64,000 nucleotides of DNA from CAVRXQ01 sp963849105 (GCA_963849105.1 CAWKGD010000005.1:392854-456853); one strand, 5' to 3'. Positions 8,495 through 17,239 are shown, numbered from the stretch's first letter. Numbers and translations are program-made. Notes: a model not told the origin generated them from the sequence alone.

Positions 8495-10120
8495 TTACAT
8501 CATCCCCATGCCGCCGGCTCCGGCCGCGGCGGGTTCGGGCTTCTTCTCCGGCTTGTCGGCGACGAGCACTTCGGTCGTCAACAGCAAGGCGGCGATCGAG
8601 GCCGCGTTCTGCAGCGCCGAGCGCGTGACCTTCGCCGGGTCGATGATCCCCGACTTCACGAGGTCCTCGAGCGCGCCGCTGATGGCGTTCAGACCGGTCG
8701 TTCCCTCGACCGACGCAACCTCGCGCACCATCACCGAACCCTCGAGGCCGGCATTGATGGCGATCCACTTCAGTGGCTCCTCGAGCGCACGGGAGACGAT
8801 CAACGCGCCGGTCTGCTCGTCGCCCGAGAGCTTCGAAGCCCGGTCTTCGACCGCGGCACGGCTGCGCAGCAGGGCCGTGCCGCCGCCCGCGACGATCCCT
8901 TCTTCGATCGCGGCACGCGTCGCAGAGAGCGCATCCTCGATGCGGTGCTTCTTCTCCTTGAGCTCAACCTCGGTCGCAGCGCCGACGCGGACCACCGCCA
9001 CTCCCGCCGCGAGCTTCGCCAGACGCTCCTGAAGCTTCTCGCGATCCCAGTCGGAGTCGGTCTCGTCGATCTCGTGACGAATCTGCGCGATGCGCGCCTT
9101 CACGTCGGCTTCGTTGCCCGAGCCTTCGATGATCGTCGTGTCGTCCTTCGTGACGACGACGCGGCGCGCGTGCCCAAGGACGTCGAGCGCCACCGAGTCG
9201 AGCTTCAGCCCGACCTCTTCCGAGACGACCTGGCCGCCGGTGAGGACCGCCATGTCGGCGAGGGTCGCCTTGCGCCGTTCGCCGAAGCCCGGCGCCTTGA
9301 CGGCGACGGACTGGAACGTGCCGCGGATCTTGTTCACGACCAAAGTCGCGAGCGCCTCGCCTTCCACATCCTCGGCGATGATCAGAAGTGGCTTGCCCGT
9401 CTGCATCACCTTTTCGAGGACCGGCACGAGGTCGTGGACCGCCGAGACCTTCGAGTCGACGAGCAGGATCGACGGTTCCTCCAGCACCGCCTCTTGACGC
9501 TCGGGGTCGGTGACGAAGTACGGGGAGAGGAACCCCTTGTCGAACTGCATGCCTTCGGTGAACTCGAGCTCGAGCCCGAAGGTGTTCGACTCTTCGACAG
9601 TGACCGTGCCGTCCTTGCCGACCCTGTCGATCGCGTCGGCGAGCACCTCTCCGATGGACTGGTCCGCAGCCGAGATCGCTGCGATCTGCGCGATTTCAGC
9701 GCGACCTTCGATCTCGCGCGCCTGGGACTTGATCGACTCGACGGCTGCAGCGACACCGCGCTCGATGCCGCGCTTCAAAGCCATCGGGTTGGCGCCGGCG
9801 GCGACGTTGCGCAGCCCCTCGCGGACGAGCGCTTGCGCGAGCACGGTCGCCGTCGTCGTCCCGTCGCCGGCGATGTCGTTCGTCTTCGTCGCGACTTCGC
9901 GGACGAGCTGTGCCCCCATGTTCTCGTAGGGGTCGTCGAGCTCGATCTCCTTCGCGATGGTCACGCCGTCGTTGGTAATCGTCGGCGCGCCCCACTTCTT
10001 GTCAAGCACGACGTTGCGGCCCTTCGGCCCGAGCGTCACCTTCACCGTGTCGGCGAGCTTGTTGACGCCGGCTTCGAGCCCGCGGCGCGCTTGTTCGTCG
10101 AACTTGAGGATCTTCGGCAT
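8495..10120 (-). CDS. groEL: Chaperonin GroEL (Hsp60)
   Basis: A 541-residue chaperonin of normal length that forms tetradecameric rings and folds client proteins with ATP and GroES. Visible signatures are the N-terminal VTLGPKGRNVVLDKKWGAP, the ATP-binding GDGTTTATVLAQ, and the equatorial signature AAIEEGIVAGGGTALL. The C-terminal tail is Gly/Met-rich (GAGGMGMM), the type that fills the folding chamber. It starts immediately after the groES stop, so the two are one operon under the CIRCE element upstream of groES. Confidence 0.98.
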   Translation of the reverse strand: MPKILKFDEQARRGLEAGVNKLADTVKVTLGPKGRNVVLDKKWGAPTITNDGVTIAKEIELDDPYENMGAQLVREVATKTNDIAGDGTTTATVLAQALVREGLRNVAAGANPMALKRGIERGVAAAVESIKSQAREIEGRAEIAQIAAISAADQSIGEVLADAIDRVGKDGTVTVEESNTFGLELEFTEGMQFDKGFLSPYFVTDPERQEAVLEEPSILLVDSKVSAVHDLVPVLEKVMQTGKPLLIIAEDVEGEALATLVVNKIRGTFQSVAVKAPGFGERRKATLADMAVLTGGQVVSEEVGLKLDSVALDVLGHARRVVVTKDDTTIIEGSGNEADVKARIAQIRHEIDETDSDWDREKLQERLAKLAAGVAVVRVGAATEVELKEKKHRIEDALSATRAAIEEGIVAGGGTALLRSRAAVEDRASKLSGDEQTGALIVSRALEEPLKWIAINAGLEGSVMVREVASVEGTTGLNAISGALEDLVKSGIIDPAKVTRSALQNAASIAALLLTTEVLVADKPEKKPEPAAAGAGGMGMM

Positions 10121-10413
10121 CAGGCGGACACCTTCGCGAGCACGTCACGGCCCGAGAGGATGAGGAGGTCCTCACCGTCGATAGTGATCTCTGTGCCCCC
10201 GTACTTCGAGTAGACGACCTTGTCGCCGACCTTCACGTCCAAGGGGATCAGCTCGCCGGTGTTCTCTGCCCGGCGGCCCGGCCCGACGGCGAGGACGTCG
10301 CCCTGCTGGGGCTTTTCCTTCGCGGTGTCCGGGATGACAAGGCCCGAGGCCGTCTTCTCTTCGGCCTCGCTCGGGCGAACGACGATCCGGTCGTCGAGCG
10401 GTTGCAGATTCAT
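10120..10413 (-). CDS. groES: Co-chaperonin GroES (Hsp10)
   Basis: A 97-residue co-chaperonin that caps the GroEL ring. It begins MNLQPLDDRIVVRPSEAEEK, contains the mobile-loop segment EEKTASGLVIPDTA and ends LLILSGRDVLAKVSA, the usual family length and layout. The frame is open far upstream, but this ATG is chosen because AAGGAGG lies at ideal spacing in front of it and family homology begins exactly here. It is the first gene of groES-groEL. Confidence 0.97.
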   Translation of the reverse strand: MNLQPLDDRIVVRPSEAEEKTASGLVIPDTAKEKPQQGDVLAVGPGRRAENTGELIPLDVKVGDKVVYSKYGGTEITIDGEDLLILSGRDVLAKVSA

Positions 10414-10436
10414 CTTGGGCGGCCTCCTTGGGCTCA

Positions 10437-10463
10437 TTAGCACTCTCTTGATTCGAGTGCCAA
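10437..10463. promoter_or_regulatory. CIRCE operator (HrcA binding site)
   Basis: TTAGCACTC, nine bases, then GAGTGCCAA. This matches the CIRCE consensus TTAGCACTC-N9-GAGTGCTAA with a single mismatch in the right arm. It lies 24 bases upstream of the groES start. In many bacteria CIRCE binds the HrcA repressor, giving heat-inducible groESL expression. No hrcA gene is in this window. Confidence 0.95.
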
Positions 10464-10491
10464 CGATACCGCCGCCGAGGTTGACTAGCAA
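10463..10491 (-). promoter_or_regulatory. Predicted groES promoter overlapping CIRCE
   Basis: Reading leftward, TTGCTA (10491-10486), a 17-base spacer, then TATCGT (10468-10463) give a plausible housekeeping -35/-10 pair. The expected start of transcription falls inside the CIRCE operator, the arrangement expected for HrcA repression. This is sequence inference only. Confidence 0.6.
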
Positions 10492-10912
10492 ACGCCGCGC
10501 AGGAGTGCTGGAGCCCGCGAAAGCCCTGATGAGCCGCGCGGCCGGTCGTCGGTCCCGATCAGGAATAGCTGGGTGTACGGCTGGACAGGAGACCGACGAG
10601 CCGCCGATCGAGGACCAGCGCCCCTCGACGAGCTCGCGCTCCGACGTCGAGATATCCGAGAGGGAGAAACCCGATCTGACCGTCATCCGCACTGTGGGGG
10701 TCTCGGTGCCTGCCTGGCAGGTGCCGGTGACCGCGACCGGCACCGCCTTCGGGCGCGGACTGACGGGATTCGGCGCGCGACTTTGGTTGTGCCGTCGTCG
10801 CGGCACGCGTTGCGTATGGTGTGGCGGGAGGTGTCCGAGTGATCCGAGCGAGAAATACCGTGAGATCGGCGCGCGCACGGCGCCGGCGGCCCTCTAGGCA
10901 ACACCCAGGTTG
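10492..10912. other. Non-coding interval between divergent groES and MBL-hydrolase genes
   Basis: About 420 bases with no convincing gene on either strand; the open frames here are low-complexity and lack a Shine-Dalgarno or recognisable homology. It contains a perfect 9-bp stem (GGTGCCGGT / ACCGGCACC) with a 7-base loop at 10720-10744. I saw no tRNA, tmRNA or RNase P RNA signature. Confidence 0.5.
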
Positions 10913-11746
10913 ATGCGGATCCACATCTTCGGCACGCGGGGCTCGACGCCCACGCCAGGTCGCGACTTCGTCCGCTACGGCGGCCACACCTCCTGCCTCG
11001 GGGTGGCCTTCGACGGCGGCCTGCCGAGCCTCTTCGTCGACGCCGGCACCGGGATTCGTGGCGCCGACGCCGTCTTTGATGGCCAGCCCTTTCGCGGGTC
11101 GGTCCTTTTCGGCCACCTTCACTGGGACCACACCCAGGGCTTGCCGTTCTTTTCCTCGGCGGACCGAGAGGACGCCCGCGTCGACGCCTACCTTCCCGCG
11201 CAGGGCGGCGGCGAAGCCGTCTTCGAACGCTTCATGTCGCCGCCCAACTTCCCGATCACGCCGGCCGGCCTGCGCGGGGCGTGGAACTTCCATGCCCTCG
11301 AGCCCGGCGAGCACGAAGTGGAAGGATTCTCCGTGCTCGCGCTCGACATCCCCCACGGGGGCGGCAGAACCTTCGGCTACCGGATCTCCGACGGCCGCTC
11401 CGCTTTCGCCTACCTGTCGGACCACTGCCCGACCAGCCTCGGCCCCGGTGCGGACGGCTTCGGCGAGTATCACGACACGGCGCTGGCCCTCACCGATGGT
11501 TGCGACCTCGTGTTCCACGACTCGCAATACACGCCGGAGGAGCTGCCGGCAAAGGCGCACTACGGCCACGCCGCCTATCCGTACGCGGTGGGCCTCGCCG
11601 CCGCGGCGAAGGCCCGCGAGGTCGTGTTGTTCCACCACGATCCGTCGCGCACCGACGACGAGGTCGACGCGATCTTGAAGGAGTGCGCGGACGCTCCCCT
11701 GCCCGTGCGCGCCGCCGTTCAGGACACGGTGATCACGCTCGGCTGA
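10913..11746 (+). CDS. MBL-fold metallo-hydrolase (PhnP / class II phosphodiesterase-like)
   Basis: A 277-residue metallo-beta-lactamase-fold protein. The HxHxDH metal motif is HLHWDH at residues 68-73, followed by TQGLPFF. Other likely ligands lie in DIPHGGG, LSDHCP, FHDSQYT and FHHDPSRTDDE. The N-terminal GTRGSTPTPG and RYGGHTSC are typical of the COG1235 group, which includes phosphoribosyl cyclic phosphodiesterase PhnP and proteins annotated as class II cAMP phosphodiesterases. The substrate is unknown, but placement beside a cyclase operon makes a cyclic nucleotide plausible. ATG is used; a TTG lies directly before it. A diverged paralogue is at 60455-61303. Confidence 0.85.
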   Translation: MRIHIFGTRGSTPTPGRDFVRYGGHTSCLGVAFDGGLPSLFVDAGTGIRGADAVFDGQPFRGSVLFGHLHWDHTQGLPFFSSADREDARVDAYLPAQGGGEAVFERFMSPPNFPITPAGLRGAWNFHALEPGEHEVEGFSVLALDIPHGGGRTFGYRISDGRSAFAYLSDHCPTSLGPGADGFGEYHDTALALTDGCDLVFHDSQYTPEELPAKAHYGHAAYPYAVGLAAAAKAREVVLFHHDPSRTDDEVDAILKECADAPLPVRAAVQDTVITLG

Positions 11747-11802
11747 ATCAGGCGGCCGCATGGGGCACGACCGCCGGGGATTACGTCACGTAGCCTGTCG
11801 CT

Positions 11803-12465
11803 ATGTCGATCCGCGTCGTCCTCGCCGAGGACGACTACCTCGTTCGCGAAGGAGTCGCGCGACTGATCGCCACTGAAGACGACCTCGAGTTGGTCGCGAC
11901 GTGTGCCGACTACGCGTCGCTGCTCGAAAGCGTCGACAGCGAACAGCCCGACGTCTTGGTGACCGACATCCGCATGCCGCCGACCGGGACCGACGAGGGG
12001 ATCCGCGCGGCGAACGAGTTGCACACGCGCAATCCCGACGTCGGCGTCGTCGTCTTGAGCCAGTACGCCGAACCGAGCTACGCGCTCGCGTTCTTGGAGA
12101 ACGGATCGCGCGGACGCGCTTACCTGCTGAAAGAGCGGGTCTCGGATATCAAACAGCTCGCCGACGCGATCAGGCAGACGGCCCAGGGCGGCTCGGTGAT
12201 CGATCCGATCGTCGTCGACGCGCTCGTGGCGGCGAGATCGCGGGCGCAGAATTCGCCGTTGCGCCTGCTCACCCCGCGCGAGACCGAGATCCTCGCCGAG
12301 ATGGCGACTGGCAAGAACAACGCTGCCGTCGCCGCGGCGCTCGTGCTGTCGGAGCGGGCGGTGGAAAAGCACATCAACTCGATCTTCTCCAAGCTCGGGC
12401 TCTCCCAGGAGCTCGACGTCCATCGCCGGGTGAAGGCCGTCCTGCTCTTTTTGTCCGACCGCTGA
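11803..12465 (+). CDS. NarL/LuxR-family response regulator
   Basis: A 220-residue regulator. The receiver domain spans residues 1-125, with the acidic pair at D10/D11, the phosphoacceptor D55 in VTDIRMPP and lysine in YLLKERV. The C-terminal LuxR-type HTH (about 150-215) contains LTPRETEILAEMATG and SERAVEKHINSIFSKLGL. It probably controls transcription when phosphorylated by a HisKA_3-type kinase such as that at 12924-15143. Its receiver is strikingly similar to that of the receiver-cyclase at 15865-17238, including EGI-AA and GS-G-AYLLK blocks, suggesting shared ancestry and possibly a shared kinase. Confidence 0.93.
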   Translation: MSIRVVLAEDDYLVREGVARLIATEDDLELVATCADYASLLESVDSEQPDVLVTDIRMPPTGTDEGIRAANELHTRNPDVGVVVLSQYAEPSYALAFLENGSRGRAYLLKERVSDIKQLADAIRQTAQGGSVIDPIVVDALVAARSRAQNSPLRLLTPRETEILAEMATGKNNAAVAAALVLSERAVEKHINSIFSKLGLSQELDVHRRVKAVLLFLSDR

Positions 12466-12494
12466 GCGGGGACCGTGGTGGTGCCACTCCCCGC
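12466..12494 (+). terminator. Possible hairpin after the NarL regulator
   Basis: GCGGGGA and TCCCCGC pair around an inner GTGG/CCAC stem, directly after the regulator stop codon. There is no U-run, so this may be an intercistronic structure rather than a terminator. Confidence 0.4.
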
Positions 12495-12547
12495 GCCCTC
12501 GTGCTGGCAACGTCCGATCTTCCTGCGCAATTTGCAAAAATGGTCCC

Positions 12548-12940
12548 GTGAGCGACGAGAAGGTCGGTGTCCTGATCGTTGACGATCAGGCGCCGTTCCG
12601 CATGGCCGCTGCAGCGGTCGTTCGTGCAACAAAGGGATTCGTCGTGATCGGCGAGGCGCGATCTGGAGAGGAAGCCGTCGAGCTCGCCGCGGCCCTCGAG
12701 CCGCAGCTCGTGCTGATGGACATCAACATGGAGGGCATCGGCGGCATCGAAGCGACGCGACGCATCGTCGACGCCCACCCGTCGGTGCGAGTCGTTCTTC
12801 TTTCGACCTACGACGTCGACAGCCTCCCCGCCGACGCGGCGACGAGCGGCGCGGTCGCGTACGTGCACAAGGAACAGTTCGGTCCTGATGTTCTGGCGAG
12901 CGCCTGGGCGGGAAAGCTCCCACTCACTTTCTCACCCTGA
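12548..12940 (+). CDS. Stand-alone receiver-domain protein
   Basis: A 130-residue single receiver domain with no output domain. The acidic pocket is VDDQ near residue 12, the phosphoacceptor is D58 in LMDIN, the conserved Ser/Thr is in LLSTYD and the lysine in VHKEQF. Such proteins act by protein-protein contact, as phosphate sinks or as allosteric partners. It starts at GTG with no obvious Shine-Dalgarno. Its 3' end overlaps the 3' end of the convergent histidine kinase gene by 17 bases, so antisense transcription there is possible. Confidence 0.88.
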   Translation: MSDEKVGVLIVDDQAPFRMAAAAVVRATKGFVVIGEARSGEEAVELAAALEPQLVLMDINMEGIGGIEATRRIVDAHPSVRVVLLSTYDVDSLPADAATSGAVAYVHKEQFGPDVLASAWAGKLPLTFSP

Positions 12941-15143
12941 GAGCGGACGGCGCGCTCTGCGCCGCGCCGTTCCCCGATGCCGCCGCCTGATCGCTCAACG
13001 GCAGACGCCCGGAGATCTTCGTCCCTTTTCCGGGCGACGACTCGACGGTCACCGAGCCACCGATCGCGCCGACGCGGTCGCGCATGTTGACGAAGCCCGC
13101 GCCGAGCCCTTTCGCGCTCTGCAGATCGAAGCCGGCACCGTCATCGGTGACTTCGAAAAACAACGTCCCTTCGCGTTCGTGGACCCGGACGATTGCGCTC
13201 GCCCCATCGCCGGCGTGCTTGCCCGCGTTCTGCAACGCCTCCACGCAGCAGAAGTAGACGGCCGCCTCCTCCTCGGGTGAGTAGCGGCCGAGCCCTTCGG
13301 CCTCGACGTCGGTCGGGATCGCGGCGCGGCCCGCCGCGGATCGCAACGCCTCTTCGATACCGCGATCGATGAGCAACGGCGGGTAGATGCCGTGCGCGAG
13401 CGCGCGCAACTCTTGAACCGCGTCCTGCAGCTCGCCGCCGAGCTGATCGAGGATCTCCGCGGATCCTGTCGGGTCGGTCTCGACCAACTGGCGCGCCAGG
13501 CGGACGTTGACGGCCAGCGCGACGAGGTGCTGCTGTGCCCCGTCGTGCAGGTTGCGCTCGATCTGGCGGCGCGCGGCGTCCGACGCGGCAACGATGCGCG
13601 CCCTCGATGCGCGCAGTTCGTCCGCCTGGCGCCGGACTTCGTCCAAGGACTCCTGCAGCGCCGAGTCCAACTCGACATTGTGGAGCGCCAGTCCGAGTTG
13701 GCGGGCGAGCTCGACAAGCGTCGTGTCATCGTTCTCGGTGAAGCGCTCACCGTCGGACTTGCGCGTCGCGACGACGAGGCCGAGGACGCGCCCCGAATGC
13801 GTCGTCGGCGCGACGCGAAGAGAAAGACCTTCGCGGCCCTCGAGGAGCTTCGGCATCCAGATCTCGAGCCAGGCGTTGCCCGAAACCCCGGCGCGGGCGA
13901 CGACCGACTCCTCACTCGAGGAGAGCACGATTCGCTGCGGCGGCGCATCGGGTACCGACACCGCGCGCTCGAGCACCCCACCGGATCCGGTCCAGATCTC
14001 CGCAGAAGAGAGCGCCAGCGTCTTGCGCAGCGACTCGACCACCTGCAGCAAGAGCTCTTCGAGCGGCATCGCCCGGGTGAGGCGGGTCGCGAAGGTGCGC
14101 AGGACGGTGTCGGGCGCCTCGCGCTCGCCGTAGACGACGCGGTTGGCGAACGCGTTCAAGCGCGTCCGTGCCGGGCCGTAAACGAGCGCCGAGACCGCGG
14201 CGGCGATCATCGAAAGGATGAGTAGCGTGCGCTCCGCCTTCGTCGGCGCGTGTCCGATCCCCAAGATGACGATCAAGTAGACGACGACGACCACCCCGGT
14301 CAGCCCGGCGACCGACACCGACCAGGCGAGCAGCCGGTCGATGCGTGCTGCGAGGCTCGTTAACGCGCCGGCGGCGACGGCGACGGCGATCGGCACGGTC
14401 GCGACGGTGACGACGAGCGCCTCGCGCGTCGGCCAGCCCCAAAAGAGGCGCAACGCCTCCGCGAGCACCACCAGTTCGAGGCCGACCGACACGGCCCAGC
14501 CGAACCACTGCATCCGCTGGCGCTCGAGTCCCGCCGATCGGCGGTAGCGGCGGCGGGCGCCGACGAGCCCGATCGGCACCGCGACGAGCAGTTCGACCCC
14601 GATCGGCCACAGCGGCAGCGTGGGGCGATCGCTCCAGACGCCGAAACCGACGCCGACGGCGACGAGATAGCCGGCCCCGATCGCGAACCGACTCAGCCGG
14701 CAGGTGCCGTCCGGCAGTCCGAGCAGGACGTGCATCGTCGACACCGGCAAGATGCAGAGCGCGAGCGGCTCGACGAGGCGGGCCGCCGTGACGAGGCCAC
14801 CCGGGACCGCCGTCCCGTGGGCGTGCGCCTCGACAAGCGCCGCGGAGACGACGGCGGCCGACGCGAAGAGCGTCGCGGACAGAACAAGCAGTGGCTGGCG
14901 TTCCTTCGGCTTCAGCGCGAGGGCGGATCCTCCGGCGAGCGCGAAGCAGCCGACGACGACCGCCCGCACGATCTGGGTCAGCAGATCGCCGCGATGGTCG
15001 ACGACTGGAGCCGCGACCGCGCCGGCGAGCGCCGCCACGGCGAGTAGGAGCCCCGGCCCGAAGACGAGTTGCCGCCGCGCCACCGGCGCGGCCGTCTCGC
15101 GGCGCACGCCCAACTGGCTGACGACGATCGGCGCGTCCATCAC
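12924..15143 (-). CDS. Membrane GAF histidine kinase (HisKA_3 / NarX-DesK type)
   Basis: A 739-residue sensor kinase. The first ~330 residues form many hydrophobic helices. A GAF-like sensor domain spans roughly 350-490, then a coiled segment. The HisKA_3 dimerisation domain has the phosphoacceptor H533 in RRQIERNLHDGAQQH. The ATPase carries the N-box VEALQNAGKHA and G-box DDGAGFD. Kinases of this class partner NarL-type regulators, two of whose receivers are encoded nearby. The GTG start (followed at once by ATG) overlaps the stop of the ABC ATPase gene, so it is the last gene of a coupled four-gene operon. The signal sensed is unknown. Confidence 0.93.
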   Translation of the reverse strand: MMDAPIVVSQLGVRRETAAPVARRQLVFGPGLLLAVAALAGAVAAPVVDHRGDLLTQIVRAVVVGCFALAGGSALALKPKERQPLLVLSATLFASAAVVSAALVEAHAHGTAVPGGLVTAARLVEPLALCILPVSTMHVLLGLPDGTCRLSRFAIGAGYLVAVGVGFGVWSDRPTLPLWPIGVELLVAVPIGLVGARRRYRRSAGLERQRMQWFGWAVSVGLELVVLAEALRLFWGWPTREALVVTVATVPIAVAVAAGALTSLAARIDRLLAWSVSVAGLTGVVVVVYLIVILGIGHAPTKAERTLLILSMIAAAVSALVYGPARTRLNAFANRVVYGEREAPDTVLRTFATRLTRAMPLEELLLQVVESLRKTLALSSAEIWTGSGGVLERAVSVPDAPPQRIVLSSSEESVVARAGVSGNAWLEIWMPKLLEGREGLSLRVAPTTHSGRVLGLVVATRKSDGERFTENDDTTLVELARQLGLALHNVELDSALQESLDEVRRQADELRASRARIVAASDAARRQIERNLHDGAQQHLVALAVNVRLARQLVETDPTGSAEILDQLGGELQDAVQELRALAHGIYPPLLIDRGIEEALRSAAGRAAIPTDVEAEGLGRYSPEEEAAVYFCCVEALQNAGKHAGDGASAIVRVHEREGTLFFEVTDDGAGFDLQSAKGLGAGFVNMRDRVGAIGGSVTVESSPGKGTKISGRLPLSDQAAASGNGAAQSAPSALRVRK

Positions 15144-15868
15144 TCGACGATCGCGACGTCGATCTCCGCTTCGATCACACGCGCAGTGTGCTGCTCGACG
15201 TCGGATTCGACGCGACCGTCGCGCATATGAACGAGGCGAGACGCCGGGGCTGCGACGTCCTCGTCGTGGGTGACCAAAAGGATCGACTGACCACCGGCGT
15301 GCAGGCGCCGGAACAGTTCGAGGACTTCGAAGCCGCCTTCGGAGTCGAGGGCGCCGGTCGGTTCGTCGGCGAGAAGGAGCGTCGGCGCGTTGGCGAGCGC
15401 ACGCGCGATCGCGAGCCGTTGGCGTTCGCCGCCAGAAAGCAACCCGGGCGCGGCGCGCGCCTTGTCGGCGAGGCCGAGCAGATCGAGAAGGTCGCGCGCC
15501 CGACTCTCTGCTTGCCGCCGCCGCAAACCGGCGACCACGGCGGGGAGCGTCGCGTTCTCAAGGACGGTCATTCCTTCCAAGAGGTTGAAGAACTGAAAGA
15601 CGATGCCGATGTGTCGTCGGCGCATCAATGCGAGTTCGTCCTCGTCCATGCCGGACAATGCTTCGCCGGCGACGAAGATCTCTCCGTCGGTCGGCACGTC
15701 GAGTCCCGCGACGAGATTGAGAAGCGTCGATTTGCCGCATCCTGACGGTCCCATGATCGCGACGAACTCCCCGTCGTCGATCGACAGATCGAGTCCCCGC
15801 AGCGCCCGCACCGGCGCGCCTTCTGTTTCGTAGGTCTTGCGCAACCCGCGCGCCTGCATCACGGTCAT
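15140..15868 (-). CDS. ABC transporter ATP-binding protein, LolD/MacB type
   Basis: A 242-residue nucleotide-binding subunit with Walker A GPSGCGKST (residues 40-48), signature LLSGGERQRLAIARALA and Walker B LLLADEPTGALD, the GALD ending being typical of LolD/MacB/FtsE-like ATPases. These pair with FtsX-type permeases, but none is adjacent. It overlaps the cyclase gene by ATGA at its start and the kinase gene by 4 bases at its end, so it belongs to the signalling operon. The permease fragment at 1-1791 is of the right type but distant. An ATPase without permease inside a kinase/cyclase operon is unusual. Confidence 0.93.
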   Translation of the reverse strand: MTVMQARGLRKTYETEGAPVRALRGLDLSIDDGEFVAIMGPSGCGKSTLLNLVAGLDVPTDGEIFVAGEALSGMDEDELALMRRRHIGIVFQFFNLLEGMTVLENATLPAVVAGLRRRQAESRARDLLDLLGLADKARAAPGLLSGGERQRLAIARALANAPTLLLADEPTGALDSEGGFEVLELFRRLHAGGQSILLVTHDEDVAAPASRLVHMRDGRVESDVEQHTARVIEAEIDVAIVE

Positions 15869-17238
15869 CGATCCGCCCCCGCCACTTGAGCCGCCACCTT
15901 CCAGGCGCCGACCATTCCCGAGCGTCCCTTAACCGTCGACGGCGGGATCGGCTCCGCCACGACCGGATCCTGCAGCGCGGCGTGCGTCGCTTCGGAGACC
16001 ACGGTTTCTCCGGGTTCTGCCCACTGCTGAATGCGCTGCGCGAGGTTCACGGTGTCGCCGACGACCGTGTACTCCAAGTGCTCATCCGATCCGAGCAGCG
16101 CCGCCGCCACCTCGCCAGTCGTGATGCCGATGCCGAGGCCGAATTCCGGCAGACCTTCGTCGCGCCAGTGCTCGTTGACCGCGCCTTGTGCGCGGTGCAT
16201 CGCCAGCGCGGCGCGCAGCGCCTTGTCGGCGTGGTCTTCGATCGGAACCGGCGCGCCGAAGACGGCCATCACCGCGTCACCGACGAACTGCATGACGGTG
16301 CCACCTTGCGCGATCACTGCCCTGTTCATCTCGCCGCGGTGCACGTTCAACTGCCCGGCGAGCGCGCTCGGATCGGCGTGTTCGGCGATCGTCGAGTAGC
16401 CGCGGATGTCCGACATCAAGACGCTGACGTTGAGCTGCACCGTCTCGCCCGGACGGCACCCCTCGTCACGAAGCATCCGCGCGACACCGCCCGGGAGCAG
16501 CCGGCTGAGCGTCTCTCCTTGTTCTTCGCGGTCAACGATCGCTTCGTGCAGTCTGCGCAACTGCCGCAGCGACTGGCGCCCGCCGCTGCTCGCGTCCTTC
16601 GCCAGGCGGAGGAACAGCCGCTCGACTGCCTCCGCCGTCGCCGCCGGGGTCGTGTTCGTGGCGACGGCGATCGCCTTGATCGGGCGACCCTCGGCGACGA
16701 GCTTCAAGAGCTGTTCGTCGGATTCGTCGAGCCCGCCCGAATCGGTGACGGGATGGACCATCGACTCGACGATCGCCGGATCGAGCACCGAACCCCCCGT
16801 GGCCACGGCTCGCACGGCCCGAGCGAGCTGGTCTCCCTCCGCGACGCGGTCCTTCAAGAGGTACGCGTAGCCGGCCGACCCTTCGGCGAGCAGCGAGATC
16901 GCGTACTCGGGATCGTCGAATTGGGAGAGGACGACGATCCCCGTCCCGGGATGGCGCTTGCGGATCTCGTGCGCCGCGTCGATGCCTTCTTGTTGGAAGT
17001 TCGGCGGCATCCTGATGTCGGTGACCACGACTTGCGGCGCGAGACGCTCCGATTCCGACACGAGTTCGTCGTAGTCACCGGCGGTGCCGACGAGTTCGAA
17101 GTCGCGCTCCAGCCCGAGTAGCGCCTTCACGCCTTCTCTGACGATCAAATTGTCGTCCGCGAGAAAGACGGTGATCGTCGGCCCCCCAACGCCTCGATCG
17201 CGTCCCGCGATCTGCCGTTCCTCCTCGAGCGTAGACAC
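15865..17238 (-). CDS. Receiver-domain nucleotidyl cyclase fusion (class III)
   Basis: A 457-residue three-part protein. Residues 20-145 are a receiver with D28/D29, phosphoacceptor D74 (VVTDIRMPP) and K129. Residues 170-215 look like a decayed LuxR helix-turn-helix (EQLLKLVAEGRPIKAIAVAT). Residues 265-425 are a class III cyclase with metal aspartates D277 (MSDIRG) and D321 (VGDAVMAVFG), plus transition-state N398 and R402 in GDTVNLAQRI. At the base-specifying position, usually Lys for ATP, it has Q317 and T391, so cAMP production is likely but not certain. GTG start, one base after the cNMP-binding gene. Phosphorylation probably gates cyclase output. Confidence 0.92.
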   Translation of the reverse strand: MSTLEEERQIAGRDRGVGGPTITVFLADDNLIVREGVKALLGLERDFELVGTAGDYDELVSESERLAPQVVVTDIRMPPNFQQEGIDAAHEIRKRHPGTGIVVLSQFDDPEYAISLLAEGSAGYAYLLKDRVAEGDQLARAVRAVATGGSVLDPAIVESMVHPVTDSGGLDESDEQLLKLVAEGRPIKAIAVATNTTPAATAEAVERLFLRLAKDASSGGRQSLRQLRRLHEAIVDREEQGETLSRLLPGGVARMLRDEGCRPGETVQLNVSVLMSDIRGYSTIAEHADPSALAGQLNVHRGEMNRAVIAQGGTVMQFVGDAVMAVFGAPVPIEDHADKALRAALAMHRAQGAVNEHWRDEGLPEFGLGIGITTGEVAAALLGSDEHLEYTVVGDTVNLAQRIQQWAEPGETVVSEATHAALQDPVVAEPIPPSTVKGRSGMVGAWKVAAQVAGADR

Positions 17239-17239
17239 G

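Noticed and set aside
8945..10213. A 422-codon plus-strand frame over groEL
   Set aside because: Antisense shadow of groEL, with no ribosome-binding site and no family resemblance.
10414..10878. N-terminal extension of groES in the same frame
   Set aside because: The added residues show no homology, and a strong AAGGAGG precedes the internal ATG where GroES homology begins.
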